From: Mycobacterium neglectum
GTDB lineage: Bacteria; Actinomycetota; Actinomycetes; Mycobacteriales; Mycobacteriaceae
DNA: 64,000 nucleotides
Assembly (NCBI RefSeq): GCF_002591975.1
Contig: NZ_NVQE01000009.1
Coordinates: forward strand, 103,825 to 167,824
Direction: 5' to 3'
Shown here piece after piece: positions 26,806 through 36,500 of this stretch (its first letter is position 1; every line of letters starts with the position of its first letter). The translations under genes and the position numbers were made by a program. The notes under the pieces are model-generated. The model was not told where the DNA came from, did not search any database, and saw only the letters and a list, made by a program, of their open reading frames with translations.

Positions 26806-27633
26806 TCAGCAGGTGCAGCGGGGGTGCCTCGACCAGCGTCGTGCCGCAATGGAGCCGACGTTGACGTCGAACTCCAGCGTGGTGTTCAGCGTGGGCGGCG
26901 GCTCGGACGTGTGGAGGACGTCATGGCCTCTGCGGACGGCGCATATGACGCGGTCGATCTGATTGAGCGCCAGCGCCGCGGTGGCCAGCACCGTCGCGCG
27001 GTCAGCGTTGCCGACGGTGTCGCGCAGCTGCGCCGCGACCGCAGGCCAGGCGGCATCCCGGTCGCTGCGATGCAGATCGGCGCACCCGAGACAGCTGGTC
27101 ACCCCGGGAAGGACCAGTGGTCCGACGAGGCCCACACCGTCACGCACCCGAACCGCAAGGTGCGGCACCCCGGCGGCGTGCAGGTCGCGCACGACCCGAG
27201 GGTCGGACACCAGGAAATCTGTCAATACCGCCAGGTCGGCCGGCGCGCCGGCATGCGTGCGGCTGCTACGCGTGAGGTGAGACCCCGAGCAGCGCAACGC
27301 TGAAGCGAGAAGATCCGACAGCGGCCCGCGCCCATGGATCCGGATGGACGCCGCACGGGTACGCCGTCGCGCCGTGTTCGTCACCACACCGGCGTCGATC
27401 AGCGATGACACCAGGTCGGCCATGGCGTCCGCGGCGATCTCGCCGGCAAGCATCTGGAGTTCGGACACGGTGGCGCCGGATTGAAGGCGTCGCAGCAAGT
27501 CGGCGAGCGCCCTGGGCGTCAATCCCGAAGGAGGACGGACCAGTACCGCCCGTCGCGGGTCCCAGCCCACCTGGACAACGCCGTCGGGGCGCAACAACAC
27601 CGGTCTCGCCGGATCGAGGACGTAGCGCCCCAT
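26806..27633 (-). CDS. E1-like/cyclodehydratase-type protein (Rv3196-like), orphan
   Basis: A 275-residue protein matching the pattern of ocin-ThiF/cyclodehydratase E1-like proteins used in RiPP azole biosynthesis. The N-terminal about 90 residues resemble a winged-helix leader-binding region (ALADLLRRLQSGATV). The middle is a degenerate Rossmann domain. The zinc-like cysteines CLGCADLH (about residue 182) and the C-terminal RHPRCTC complete the typical CxxC...CxC pair. No YcaO or precursor peptide lies nearby. Conserved as Rv3196 in M. tuberculosis, where its function is unknown. The relation is inferred from motifs only. Confidence 0.65.
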   Translation of the reverse strand: MGRYVLDPARPVLLRPDGVVQVGWDPRRAVLVRPPSGLTPRALADLLRRLQSGATVSELQMLAGEIAADAMADLVSSLIDAGVVTNTARRRTRAASIRIHGRGPLSDLLASALRCSGSHLTRSSRTHAGAPADLAVLTDFLVSDPRVVRDLHAAGVPHLAVRVRDGVGLVGPLVLPGVTSCLGCADLHRSDRDAAWPAVAAQLRDTVGNADRATVLATAALALNQIDRVICAVRRGHDVLHTSEPPPTLNTTLEFDVNVGSIAARRWSRHPRCTC

Positions 27634-27691
27634 GCGAGGAGTTTGACACGTTATCCGTCAGAACCCGTCGAGTTATCCACAGGCCGCTGGT

Positions 27692-29065
27692 TCAGCGCTC
27701 GGAATCCCCTGTCCCGGGGTCTTTTTCGAGATCCGCGATCGCCTGGTCGATACCGCTGGTGTCGCCGCCGATCATGCGGTCGATGAAACCGGCCGGTTCA
27801 TCGAGGTCCTCCGCGCTGGGCAGCAGGTCAGGATGCTGCCACACCCCGTCGCGGGCGTCGGCGCCGACGGCCTCGGTCAACCGCTCCCACAGCGCCGCGG
27901 CCTCCCGCATCTTGCGTGGCCGCAGCTCCAGACCCACCAGGGTGGCGAAGGTCTGCTCGGCGGGTCCGCCGGTGGCGCGGCGCCTGCGCAGGGTCTCCGC
28001 CAACGCCGACGTGCCGGGGATCCGATCGCCAAGCGCGTCGGTGACGACGGTCTGAACCCATCCCTCGATCAGCGCCAGCATGGTCTCGAGCCGCTCGAGC
28101 GCGGCCGTCTGCTCGGGCGTCGCTTTCGGCTCGAAGATGCCCTGGTTCAGCAGTTGTTCCATCTGAGACGGGTCGGTCAGTGCCGCGGGGTTGAACCCCT
28201 GCGCGAGCTCCTCGAGGCCGCTCATATCGATCTTCATGCCCTTGGCGAATGCCTCGACGGCGTTGAGCAGTTGGCTGGACAGCCACGGCACGTGACTGAA
28301 CAGGCGGTGGTGTGCGGCCTCGCGCGCCGCCAGGAATGTGATGATCTCGCTTCGCGGCTGCTCGAGTCCTTCGGTGAGTGACTCAATGGCCGCAGGCATC
28401 AGCGCCGCAACACCTTTGGGCCCCAAGGGCAGCCCGATATCGGTGGACGTCAGCACTTCTTTCGACAGGGTGCCCAGCGCCTGACCCAACTGCGAGCCGA
28501 AGGCCATGCCACCCATCTGCGTCATCATCGACAGCAGCGGCCCGGCCATGGATTTGGCCTCTTCGGGCAGCGACGACGCCCACACGGTGGAGATCTGCTC
28601 GGCCACTGGATCGCACAGCCGTTTCCACGTCTCGAGCGTGTTGTCGACCCAGTCGGTCGGTGTCCATGCCACTGATTTGGTGGTGCCCGCGGGCAGTGCC
28701 GTCACGCCGTCGAGCCAGGTCTCGGCCAGCCGGACGGCATCGGCGATCGCCGCGCTGGTCTTCTCTGGAACGGGCGCGACGAAACCGATAGAGTTCGATG
28801 CCAGCTGACGTGCCAGGTCGTAGTTCACCGGTCCCGACTTCGAGCCGTCGGCCGTCACGTTTCCAGCGCCGCTGAACATCTCCCCGAGGCGGCTGAAGAT
28901 CTGACCCAGCTGCGACATGTCGAACTCGGACCCGCCCGTACCGATTCCGAACGGATCGTCAGGGGTGGGACCGCCAGAGTCGCCGGACCCCGAATCGGGG
29001 TCCTTCTTGTGTTTGTCTCGCTCGGGGTCATCCCCGTGGGAGAAGCCGAAAGGCAGGTCAGCCAT
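27692..29065 (-). CDS. Zincin-like putative metallopeptidase/hydrolase (Rv3195-like)
   Basis: A 457-residue protein from ATG 29065 (MADLPFGFSHG). After an acidic Gly/Pro-rich N-terminus comes a helical domain typical of the actinobacterial zincin-like (DUF2342) family. The signature REAAHHRLFSHVPWL (about residues 245-260) stands in for HExxH, and a later EGWVQTV segment supplies a candidate glutamate. Enzymatic activity is unproven in this family. It faces the PDZ-Lon protease gene divergently across 99 bases, an arrangement conserved in mycobacteria. Confidence 0.8.
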   Translation of the reverse strand: MADLPFGFSHGDDPERDKHKKDPDSGSGDSGGPTPDDPFGIGTGGSEFDMSQLGQIFSRLGEMFSGAGNVTADGSKSGPVNYDLARQLASNSIGFVAPVPEKTSAAIADAVRLAETWLDGVTALPAGTTKSVAWTPTDWVDNTLETWKRLCDPVAEQISTVWASSLPEEAKSMAGPLLSMMTQMGGMAFGSQLGQALGTLSKEVLTSTDIGLPLGPKGVAALMPAAIESLTEGLEQPRSEIITFLAAREAAHHRLFSHVPWLSSQLLNAVEAFAKGMKIDMSGLEELAQGFNPAALTDPSQMEQLLNQGIFEPKATPEQTAALERLETMLALIEGWVQTVVTDALGDRIPGTSALAETLRRRRATGGPAEQTFATLVGLELRPRKMREAAALWERLTEAVGADARDGVWQHPDLLPSAEDLDEPAGFIDRMIGGDTSGIDQAIADLEKDPGTGDSER

Positions 29066-29164
29066 GCCCCCAACGGTACTCACCGATGCCCTGCGGTGTG
29101 AGAGGGCAGGTCACGCCGAGAGCGAAGTCTCTCTATTTCGGAGCCAACCTCTACATTGGGCGGC

Positions 29165-30187
29165 GTGAACAGGCGCATTTTGACGTTGCTCGTCGCGCTC
29201 GTCCCGATCATTGCGTTCGGAGTTGTGCTGTCGGTGGTGACGGTTCCGTTCGTGTCGCTGGGGCCGGGGCCGACGTTCGACACGCTCGGCGAGGTCGACG
29301 GCAAGGAGGTCGTCGACATCGAGGGCATCGAGGTCCACCCCACGTCGGGGCACCTGAATATGACCACCGTGTCGCAGCGGGACGAACTGACGCTCGGGCA
29401 GGCGCTGGCGTTGTGGATGTCGGGCCGCGAACAGCTGGTGCCGCGAGATCTGGTCTACCCGCCGGACAAGTCGAAGGATGAGGTGGACGAGGCCAACAAC
29501 ACCGACTTCCGCCAGTCCGAGGACAGCGCCGAATACGCCGCGCTGCTCTACCTCAAATACCCCATGGCCGTGACGGTGGAGTCGGTCAACGACGACGGCC
29601 CGTCGGCGGGCAAGCTGCGCGACGGCGACGCGATCGACTACGTCAACGGAAAGCCGGTCTCGTCCCTCGACGAGTTCCAGGCCCTGATCAAGGACACCAA
29701 GCCCGGCGACACGGTGGTGCTGGACTACCGCCGCAAGAACGGGGACCTCGGCACCGCCACCATCACGATGGGTAAGCACCCCGACCGCGATCAGGGTTTC
29801 CTGGGCATCGGCGTGCTCGACGCGCCGTGGGCGCCGTTCACCGTGGACTTCAACCTTGCCAACATCGGCGGCCCGTCAGCCGGGTTGATGTTCAGCCTCG
29901 CGGTCGTCGACAAACTCACCACCGGCGATCTGAACGACGGCAAGTTCGTCGCAGGTACCGGAACGATTACCGGCGACGGCAAGGTCGGCCCGATCGGCGG
30001 CATCACCCACAAGATGCTGGCGGCCAGGGACGCCGGTGCCACCATCTTCCTGGTCCCCGCCGACAACTGCGAGGAAGCCAAGACGGCCCAGGACGACGGA
30101 CTCGAACTGGTCAGGGTTGAGAACCTCGATGGGGCCGTGGCGGCCCTCAAGACGCTCTCAGCCGGTGGCGAACGCCCCGCATGCTGA
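29165..30187 (+). CDS. Membrane-anchored PDZ and Lon-type (S16) serine protease (Rv3194c-like)
   Basis: A 340-residue protein from GTG 29165. Residues 5-30 form a single membrane anchor (ILTLLVALVPIIAFGVVLSV). A PDZ domain covers about residues 135-205 (VESVNDDGPSAGKLRDGD). The C-terminal Lon-S16 domain has the catalytic serine in GGPSAGL (Ser 238) and lysine in GGITHKM (Lys 283), forming the Ser-Lys dyad. The protease domain should be extracytoplasmic. Upstream of, and co-directional with, the UPF0182 gene (81 bases). Confidence 0.92.
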   Translation: MNRRILTLLVALVPIIAFGVVLSVVTVPFVSLGPGPTFDTLGEVDGKEVVDIEGIEVHPTSGHLNMTTVSQRDELTLGQALALWMSGREQLVPRDLVYPPDKSKDEVDEANNTDFRQSEDSAEYAALLYLKYPMAVTVESVNDDGPSAGKLRDGDAIDYVNGKPVSSLDEFQALIKDTKPGDTVVLDYRRKNGDLGTATITMGKHPDRDQGFLGIGVLDAPWAPFTVDFNLANIGGPSAGLMFSLAVVDKLTTGDLNDGKFVAGTGTITGDGKVGPIGGITHKMLAARDAGATIFLVPADNCEEAKTAQDDGLELVRVENLDGAVAALKTLSAGGERPAC

Positions 30188-30268
30188 GCTATCGGTGCAG
30201 TTGACATGCGTAGAGTTGGGGCACGTCGGTGCCGACGTGTGGAAACGGTTAGAAACTGGAGTTGACGA

Positions 30269-33200
30269 GTGGGTATGCGGCCAGCGGCAAGAATGCCGAA
30301 GCTGACAAGACGTAGCCGAATTCTCATCGCGATTGCCGCGATATTCGTCTTGGTCCTGTTGATCGGACCACGCCTGATCGACACGTATGTCGACTGGCTG
30401 TGGTTCGGAGAGCTCGGATACCGCTCCGTGTTCACCACCCAGCTCTTCACCCGTCTGGTGGTGTTCCTGATCGCCGCGGTGCTGATCGGAGCGATCGTGT
30501 TCGCCGGGCTGGCGCTGGCCTACCGCACGCGCCCGGTGTTCGTCCCGACCGCAGGCCCCAACGACCCGGTCGCGCGTTATCGCACCGCGGTGATGACGCG
30601 GCTGCGGCTGGTCGGCATCGGTGTTCCGCTGTTCATCGGCGTCCTCGCCGGAATCGTGGCGCAGAGCTATTGGACCCGCATCCAGCTGTTCCTGCACGGC
30701 GGCAGCTTCGGGATCAACGACCCGCAGTTCGGCATGGACCTGGGCTTCTATGCCTTCGATCTGCCGTTCTACCGGCTGGTGCTGAGTTTCCTGTTCGTCG
30801 CCACATTCCTTGCGTTCATCGCGAACCTGCTGGGCCACTACCTGTTCGGCGGTATTCGGTTGTCGGGTCGCAGCGGAGCACTGAGCCGGGCCGCGCGTAT
30901 CCAGCTGATCACGTTGGTCGGCGTCCTCATGCTGCTCAAGGCGGTCGCGTACTGGCTGGACCGATACGAGCTGTTGAGCCACACCCGAGGCGGTAAGCCG
31001 TTCACCGGCGCTGGTTACACCGACATCAATGCGGTACTGCCCGCGAAGCTGATCCTGATGGCCATTGCCGTCATCTGCGCGGCGGCCGTGTTCTCCGCGA
31101 TCGTGTTGCGCGACTTGCGGATCCCCGCCATCGGCGTGGTCCTGCTGCTGCTGTCGTCGTTGGTGATCGGTGCCGGCTGGCCGTTGGTGGTCGAGCAGTT
31201 CAGCGTCAAGCCGAACGCGGCGCAGAAGGAAAGCGAATACATCAGTCGAAGTATTGCGGCCACCAGACAGGCCTATGGGCTGACCGACGAGACCGTCACG
31301 TACCGCGACTACAGCGGGGATGCGCAAACGACGGCCCAGCAGGTGGCGTCTGACCGGGCGACGACGTCGAACATCCGGTTGCTCGACCCCACGATCGTCA
31401 GCCCGGCGTTCACCCAGTTTCAGCAGGGCAAGAACTTCTACTACTTCCCGGACCACCTCGCGATGGACCGGTACACGGCACGAGACGGAAATCTGCGTGA
31501 CTTCGTCGTCGCCGCCCGCGAGCTCAACCCTGACCGTCTGATCGACAACCAGCGCGACTGGATCAACCGGCACACCGTCTACACACACGGCAACGGCTTC
31601 ATCGCCTCGCCGGCCAATACCGTCCGCGGAGTCGCCAACGACCCCAACCAGAACGGCGGTTACCCGGAGTTCCTGGCCAGCGTCGTCGGCGCGAACGGCA
31701 GCGTCGTTTCGCCCGGCCCTGCCCCGCTGGATCAGCCGCGGATCTATTACGGCCCGGTGATCTCCAACACAGCGGCGGACTACGCGATCGTCGGCAAGAA
31801 CGCCGACGCCGACCGCGAATACGATTACGAGACCAACACCGAGACCAAGAACTACACGTACGGAGGCTCCGGTGGGGTGTCTGTCGGCAGCTGGCTGGCT
31901 CGCTCGGTGTTCGCCGCGAAGTTCGCCGAACGGAACTTCCTGTTCTCCAATGTGATCGGCGAGAACAGCAAGATTCTGTTCAACCGCGACCCGGCCGAGC
32001 GCGTGGAAGCGGCCGCGCCGTGGCTGACCACCGACACCACCGTGTATCCCGCCATCGTGAACAAGAAGATGGTGTGGATCGTGGACGGCTACACCACGCT
32101 CGACAACTACCCGTACTCGCAGTTGACGACACTGTCGAGCGCCACAGCGGACTCCAGCGAGGTGGCGGTCAACCGGCTGCAGATCGACAAGCAGGTGTCC
32201 TACATCCGCAACTCGGTGAAGGCGACCGTCGACGCGTACGACGGCACGGTGACGCTGTATGCACAGGACGAGGCCGACCCGGTGCTGCAGGCGTGGATGA
32301 AGGTGTTCCCGGACACCGTGAAGCCCAAGAGCGAGATCACCCCTGAGCTGCAGCAGCACCTGCGCTACCCCGAGGATCTGTTCAAGGTTCAGCGCGCGCT
32401 GCTGGCCAAGTACCACGTCGACGATCCCGTGACGTTCTTCTCGACGTCGGACTTCTGGGATGTGCCGCTGGATCCGAACCCCACTGCGAGCAGCTATCAG
32501 CCGCCCTACTACATCGTCGCCAAAAACCTTGCGGCCAACGATAATTCGGCGTCCTTTCAGCTGACCAGTGCGATGAACCGGTTCCGCCGAGACTTCCTGG
32601 CGGCCTACATCAGCGCCAGTTCGGACCCCGATACCTACGGCAAGCTCACCGTACTGACCATTCCCGGCCAGGTGAACGGTCCGAAGTTGGCGTTCAACGC
32701 GATCAGTACCGACACCGCGGTGAGCCAGGATCTCGGTGTCATCGGTCGTGACAACCAGAACCGCATCCGATGGGGCAATCTGCTGACGCTGCCGGTGGCA
32801 CAGGGCGGCCTGCTGTACGTCGCACCCGTGTATGCGTCACCGGGTGCCAGCGATGCGGCGTCGTCGTACCCCCGCTTGATCAGGGTGGCGATGATGTACA
32901 ACGACAAGGTCGGGTACGGCCCGACGGTGCGCGACGCGCTCACCGAGCTGTTCGGGGCCGGCGCGGACGCCACCGCGACCGGCCCGGCGCCGACAGGGCC
33001 TGTGAACGGCCAGCCGCAAGCGGCGCCCGCTGCTGATGGGCAGCCACCGGCCGCGCAACCGCCGGGCGAGCAGCGCCCATCAGAGGCGCAAGTGCCGGCG
33101 GCGGCTGTGCCCCCGGGTGGTCCCGTGCAGTTGTCGGGAGCCAAAGCCGCAGCGCTGCAAGAAATCAACACCGCGCTGGACGCGCTGCAAGGGGCTCAGA

Positions 33201-33280
33201 CAGGTGGCGACTTCGCCGAGTTCGGTGAGGCCCTACAACGCCTCGACGACGCGGTGAAGAAGTATCAGTCGACCCGCTAG
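30269..33280 (+). CDS. UPF0182 large integral membrane protein (Rv3193c-like)
   Basis: A 1003-residue protein with about seven transmembrane segments in the first 300 residues ([37 protein letters not shown] and others). A large extracytoplasmic domain follows, then a Pro/Ala/Gln-rich stretch (about residues 905-955) and a short C-terminal helix. GTG 30269 is the family start ([12 protein letters not shown]); an ATG two codons later is also possible. Conserved in actinobacteria and some other phyla; function unknown. Last gene before the tRNA and the change to accessory content. Confidence 0.92.
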   Translation: MGMRPAARMPKLTRRSRILIAIAAIFVLVLLIGPRLIDTYVDWLWFGELGYRSVFTTQLFTRLVVFLIAAVLIGAIVFAGLALAYRTRPVFVPTAGPNDPVARYRTAVMTRLRLVGIGVPLFIGVLAGIVAQSYWTRIQLFLHGGSFGINDPQFGMDLGFYAFDLPFYRLVLSFLFVATFLAFIANLLGHYLFGGIRLSGRSGALSRAARIQLITLVGVLMLLKAVAYWLDRYELLSHTRGGKPFTGAGYTDINAVLPAKLILMAIAVICAAAVFSAIVLRDLRIPAIGVVLLLLSSLVIGAGWPLVVEQFSVKPNAAQKESEYISRSIAATRQAYGLTDETVTYRDYSGDAQTTAQQVASDRATTSNIRLLDPTIVSPAFTQFQQGKNFYYFPDHLAMDRYTARDGNLRDFVVAARELNPDRLIDNQRDWINRHTVYTHGNGFIASPANTVRGVANDPNQNGGYPEFLASVVGANGSVVSPGPAPLDQPRIYYGPVISNTAADYAIVGKNADADREYDYETNTETKNYTYGGSGGVSVGSWLARSVFAAKFAERNFLFSNVIGENSKILFNRDPAERVEAAAPWLTTDTTVYPAIVNKKMVWIVDGYTTLDNYPYSQLTTLSSATADSSEVAVNRLQIDKQVSYIRNSVKATVDAYDGTVTLYAQDEADPVLQAWMKVFPDTVKPKSEITPELQQHLRYPEDLFKVQRALLAKYHVDDPVTFFSTSDFWDVPLDPNPTASSYQPPYYIVAKNLAANDNSASFQLTSAMNRFRRDFLAAYISASSDPDTYGKLTVLTIPGQVNGPKLAFNAISTDTAVSQDLGVIGRDNQNRIRWGNLLTLPVAQGGLLYVAPVYASPGASDAASSYPRLIRVAMMYNDKVGYGPTVRDALTELFGAGADATATGPAPTGPVNGQPQAAPAADGQPPAAQPPGEQRPSEAQVPAAAVPPGGPVQLSGAKAAALQEINTALDALQGAQTGGDFAEFGEALQRLDDAVKKYQSTR

Positions 33281-33342
33281 CAGCCTGCTGAGCACGCGAT
33301 TTGGAGGTGGACCTGCGGGTCGGTAACCTTGCGTTCACCCGA

Positions 33343-33416
33343 CGCGGGGTGGAGCAGCTCGGTAGCTCGCTGGGCTCATAACCCAGAGGTCGCAGGTTCG
33401 AATCCTGTCCCCGCTA
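33343..33416 (+). tRNA. Initiator tRNA-fMet (CAT anticodon)
   Basis: A 74-base cloverleaf without encoded CCA. The anticodon loop is CTCATAA. It has the two hallmarks of initiator tRNA: three consecutive G-C pairs in the anticodon stem (GGG...CCC), and an unpaired first position of the acceptor stem (C opposite T). The T-arm is GCAGGTTCGAATCCTGT. A strong terminator follows 28 bases later. tRNA 3' ends are common integration sites, and accessory DNA begins directly downstream. Confidence 0.95.
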
Positions 33417-33443
33417 CTAGGTGATGTCGCAAGGCATCGGAAT

Positions 33444-33475
33444 AGCCGCGGACCTACTTTGGTCCGCGGCTTTTT
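33444..33475 (+). terminator. Rho-independent terminator of the tRNA-fMet gene
   Basis: AGCCGCGGACC (33444-33454) pairs perfectly with GGTCCGCGGCT (33461-33471) around a short loop and runs into TTTTT. It separates tRNA transcription from the convergent PKS operon, whose last gene ends 104 bases away. Confidence 0.9.
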
Positions 33476-33578
33476 CCGTTTGGGACCTTTGGGGGCGCCG
33501 GCGGGTTGGTAGTCGCTCGCTGCGCGCGTTGTGGCAGGCCCGGGGCTTGGTCGCTGCGGTGACGAAGCAGAGAGGCGC

Positions 33579-36500
33579 TCACACCGTGGCGATCGCCGCA
33601 GGCCGCGCCACGAAGCCATCGCTGATGAAGCGCGTGAAGTAATTTTCGAGCACGCGATCGTCGATCGGCGAGCAGTAGATCGCCGTGCCCTCCAGACCGG
33701 CCAGCGTGTTCCGACAATCGAACTGCGGCAACGACTTCAGCTTGCTCGACACCTCGCCCATCATGCTCAGCGAGAACAGCGGCACCAGTGACGACACGAC
33801 GTCTCCGCGCGTAGTGGTGCGGCGGAGTAATTCGGACACCCACGAGTCATAAGGCACTTGCCTGAGCTGATAGCCGAAGTCGTGCATCCAGTCGGCTATC
33901 GCGCCGAGCCGCACCCGCCGATGGTTGGCGATGTGAAATGTCTTGCCGATCGCGTCGCGGCGGCCCGAGAGATGCACGATCGCCTTGCTGATGTAGTCGA
34001 CCGGTGTCATGTCAGTTTCGTCGTGTGCGAATTGTGGCGCGCTCTGCAGCTCGATCCACGACTTCAGCATGCGTGACATGACGTCGCCGGTATTCCAGGC
34101 CCCGGTCTCGCTGTGCCCGGTGATGAGGCCCGGCCGATAGATGCACACCGGCAGGCCGCGCGATCGCGCCTCCATCATCAGCTTGTCCGCGACCCACTTG
34201 CTCTGGAGGTAGCCACCGTGCAGCGAGCCGTCGTGGTCGAGGGTGTCGTCTTCTCGGATGACGGTTACCTCGCCGGACGAATCGAAGAGCGGAAAGACAC
34301 CAAGGCTCGACACGTAGTGCACCGGCTTGATCCTGACGCGCGTGGCGAGGCGCAGAATCTCTTCGGTGCCGAGCACGTTCGTCGCCTTGAGCCGCGCGTA
34401 GGGAAAGATCCAGTTCACGAACGCGCCACTGTGATAGATGACGTCGATGGTCGCCGCAAGATCGGCGCTGGTGGCCGCCGACAGGCCGAGCCCCGGCTCG
34501 CCGAGGTCGCCCGGCACCGGCACGATCCGATCCTCGAGTGCGTCGTGCCACAGCGAGTAGGTCTGCAGCGTCTGGCGCAGACGCGCCCGCCCCGCCTCGA
34601 CACTCTCGGCGCGCACCAGACAGTGCACGTCGGCGGCGGTTCGATCCAGGAGCTCGCGCAGGAGGAATGCGCCAAGGAATCCAGTGGCGCCCGTCAGAAG
34701 GACCTGGCGCGGGTGATCGGTGAGCTCCGCCGCCTGTGCCCCCGGCGTGATCGTCGGATCGAGCCTGACTTCATCGGACAGCGCCCTCACGTTAACCGCG
34801 AGCCGGTCGCCGTTGAACAGATCCTTGCTCGCTTTCTGCCGCAACGGCTTTGCCTCGGCCCCATCGTTGATGCCGATGGCGCGGAGGAGCGATTGGACGG
34901 CATCGTCGGAGAGCTCGTCCGCCGGCGAACTCGCAGGCGCCGCAACGGGTTCCGGCAGCTGAGTCACCAGCCGGGCACCGAGGTGCGCGAGGCTCGGTCC
35001 CTGCAGCAGCGCGGTCACCGGCAGGGTGAGCCCGAGGTCGCCTTCGACGCGGTTCTTCAGCTCAACCGCCATCAGCGAATCGATCCCCAGCTGGGTGAGC
35101 GGCTGTTGCACATCGACTTTCGACGGCGAGCATCGCAACACGTGGGCGGTCTGCTCGACCAGGAACGCCTCGATCAGTGGCTGCCGCTGCGCAGCGGAGG
35201 CCACGCCGAGCTTCTCGCCGGTGAGACCGTCGTTCGAGCGTGGCGCCCGTTTTGGTCCCGAGTCGTGGGTGACCTCTTTGGCGAGCGTCGAGAGGATGGG
35301 CGGCGACATCACGGCGAGCAGGCGGCTCCAGTCGACCGCAATCGCCATGGCCTGCGGCGAGTCGAGCTGCAGCACTCGCTCGAGCAGGTCCATGCCTTGA
35401 GATGGCGAGAACGGCTGAATGCCCTGCTGCATCAAGCGCTTCGTGATCTCGGGCTGCGCCGCGACGCCGACTTCGGCCCACAGACCCCAGTTGATCGCGA
35501 GTCCTGCCCGTCCCTGGGCACGTCGGTGATGGGCCAGCGCATCGAGGAACGTATTGGCCGCGACGTAGTTCCCCTGCCCAGGCGACGCGAGCACCGCCGC
35601 CACCGACGAGAACATCACGAAGAAATCGAGTGGCGCGTCGAGCGTCGCGGTGTGCAGATTCCACGCGCCGTCGGCCTTCGGCCCGAGGACCGTCTGGAAC
35701 CGCTCCTCGTTCAATTGCAGCAGGATCCCGTCATCGAGCACTGCGGCGAGGTGCATGATTCCGCGCAGCGGCGGCATCGCCGGATCGAGGTCGCCGATCA
35801 CGCGGGCGACGTCGACTTGGCTGCCGACGTCGGCCTTGGCAACCACGACGGACGCGCCGCGCGCCTGCATCGCGGCCAGCGCGTCGGCCGCCGCCTCCGA
35901 CGTCGCGCCGCTCCTGCCCACGAGCACGAGGTTCCGCGCGCCGCGCTCGACCATCCATTGCGCGAGCACCAGGCCCAGGCCACCGAGACCACCCGTCAGC
36001 AGGTACGTGCCGTCCTCGCGGAACGTCACCGGCTGCTGCGATGACGGAGCAACAAGGAACTCCGGCTCGTCGAGTGTGAGGACGACCTTGCCGATGTGTT
36101 TCGCCTGCGCCATGAATCGGAAGGCATCCTGCGCTTCCGAGAGCGGAAAGCTTTGCCGCGGAAGGGGAGCGAAGCGGCCGTCGCGGAAGTAGTCGAGGAC
36201 CTCCGTCAGCATCGCGCCGCAGAACGCCGTGCGCGAGACGAACATGTGGGCCAGGTTCACCGAGGAGAAGGACAGGCTCTTGTGGAACTCGCGAAGGCCC
36301 AGCGGGTTGTTCTGAAGGATGTCGACCATGCCGATCTCGAGGAACCGTCCACCGGCCCGCAACGTCGCCAGGCTCCGCGGGATGAACTCCCCGGCAAGGG
36401 AGTTGAGGACCACGTCGACGCCTTCGCCGCCGGTGATTCGCATCACCTCGTCGGCGAACTCCAGCGAACGCGAGTCCATCACGTGCTCGACGCCCTGCTG

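Noticed and set aside
30158..32416. A 752-codon frame antisense to the UPF0182 gene
   Set aside because: Composition is a mirror of GC-rich codon bias; no start context or recognisable domain.
33335..33619. A 94-codon minus-strand frame across the tRNA
   Set aside because: It is the antisense of the tRNA and terminator (RIRTCDLWVMSP is a common false protein from tRNA genes).
34113..36044. A 643-codon plus-strand frame inside the PKS region
   Set aside because: Antisense shadow of the ACP and KR coding sequence; low-complexity Arg/His-rich protein without motifs.
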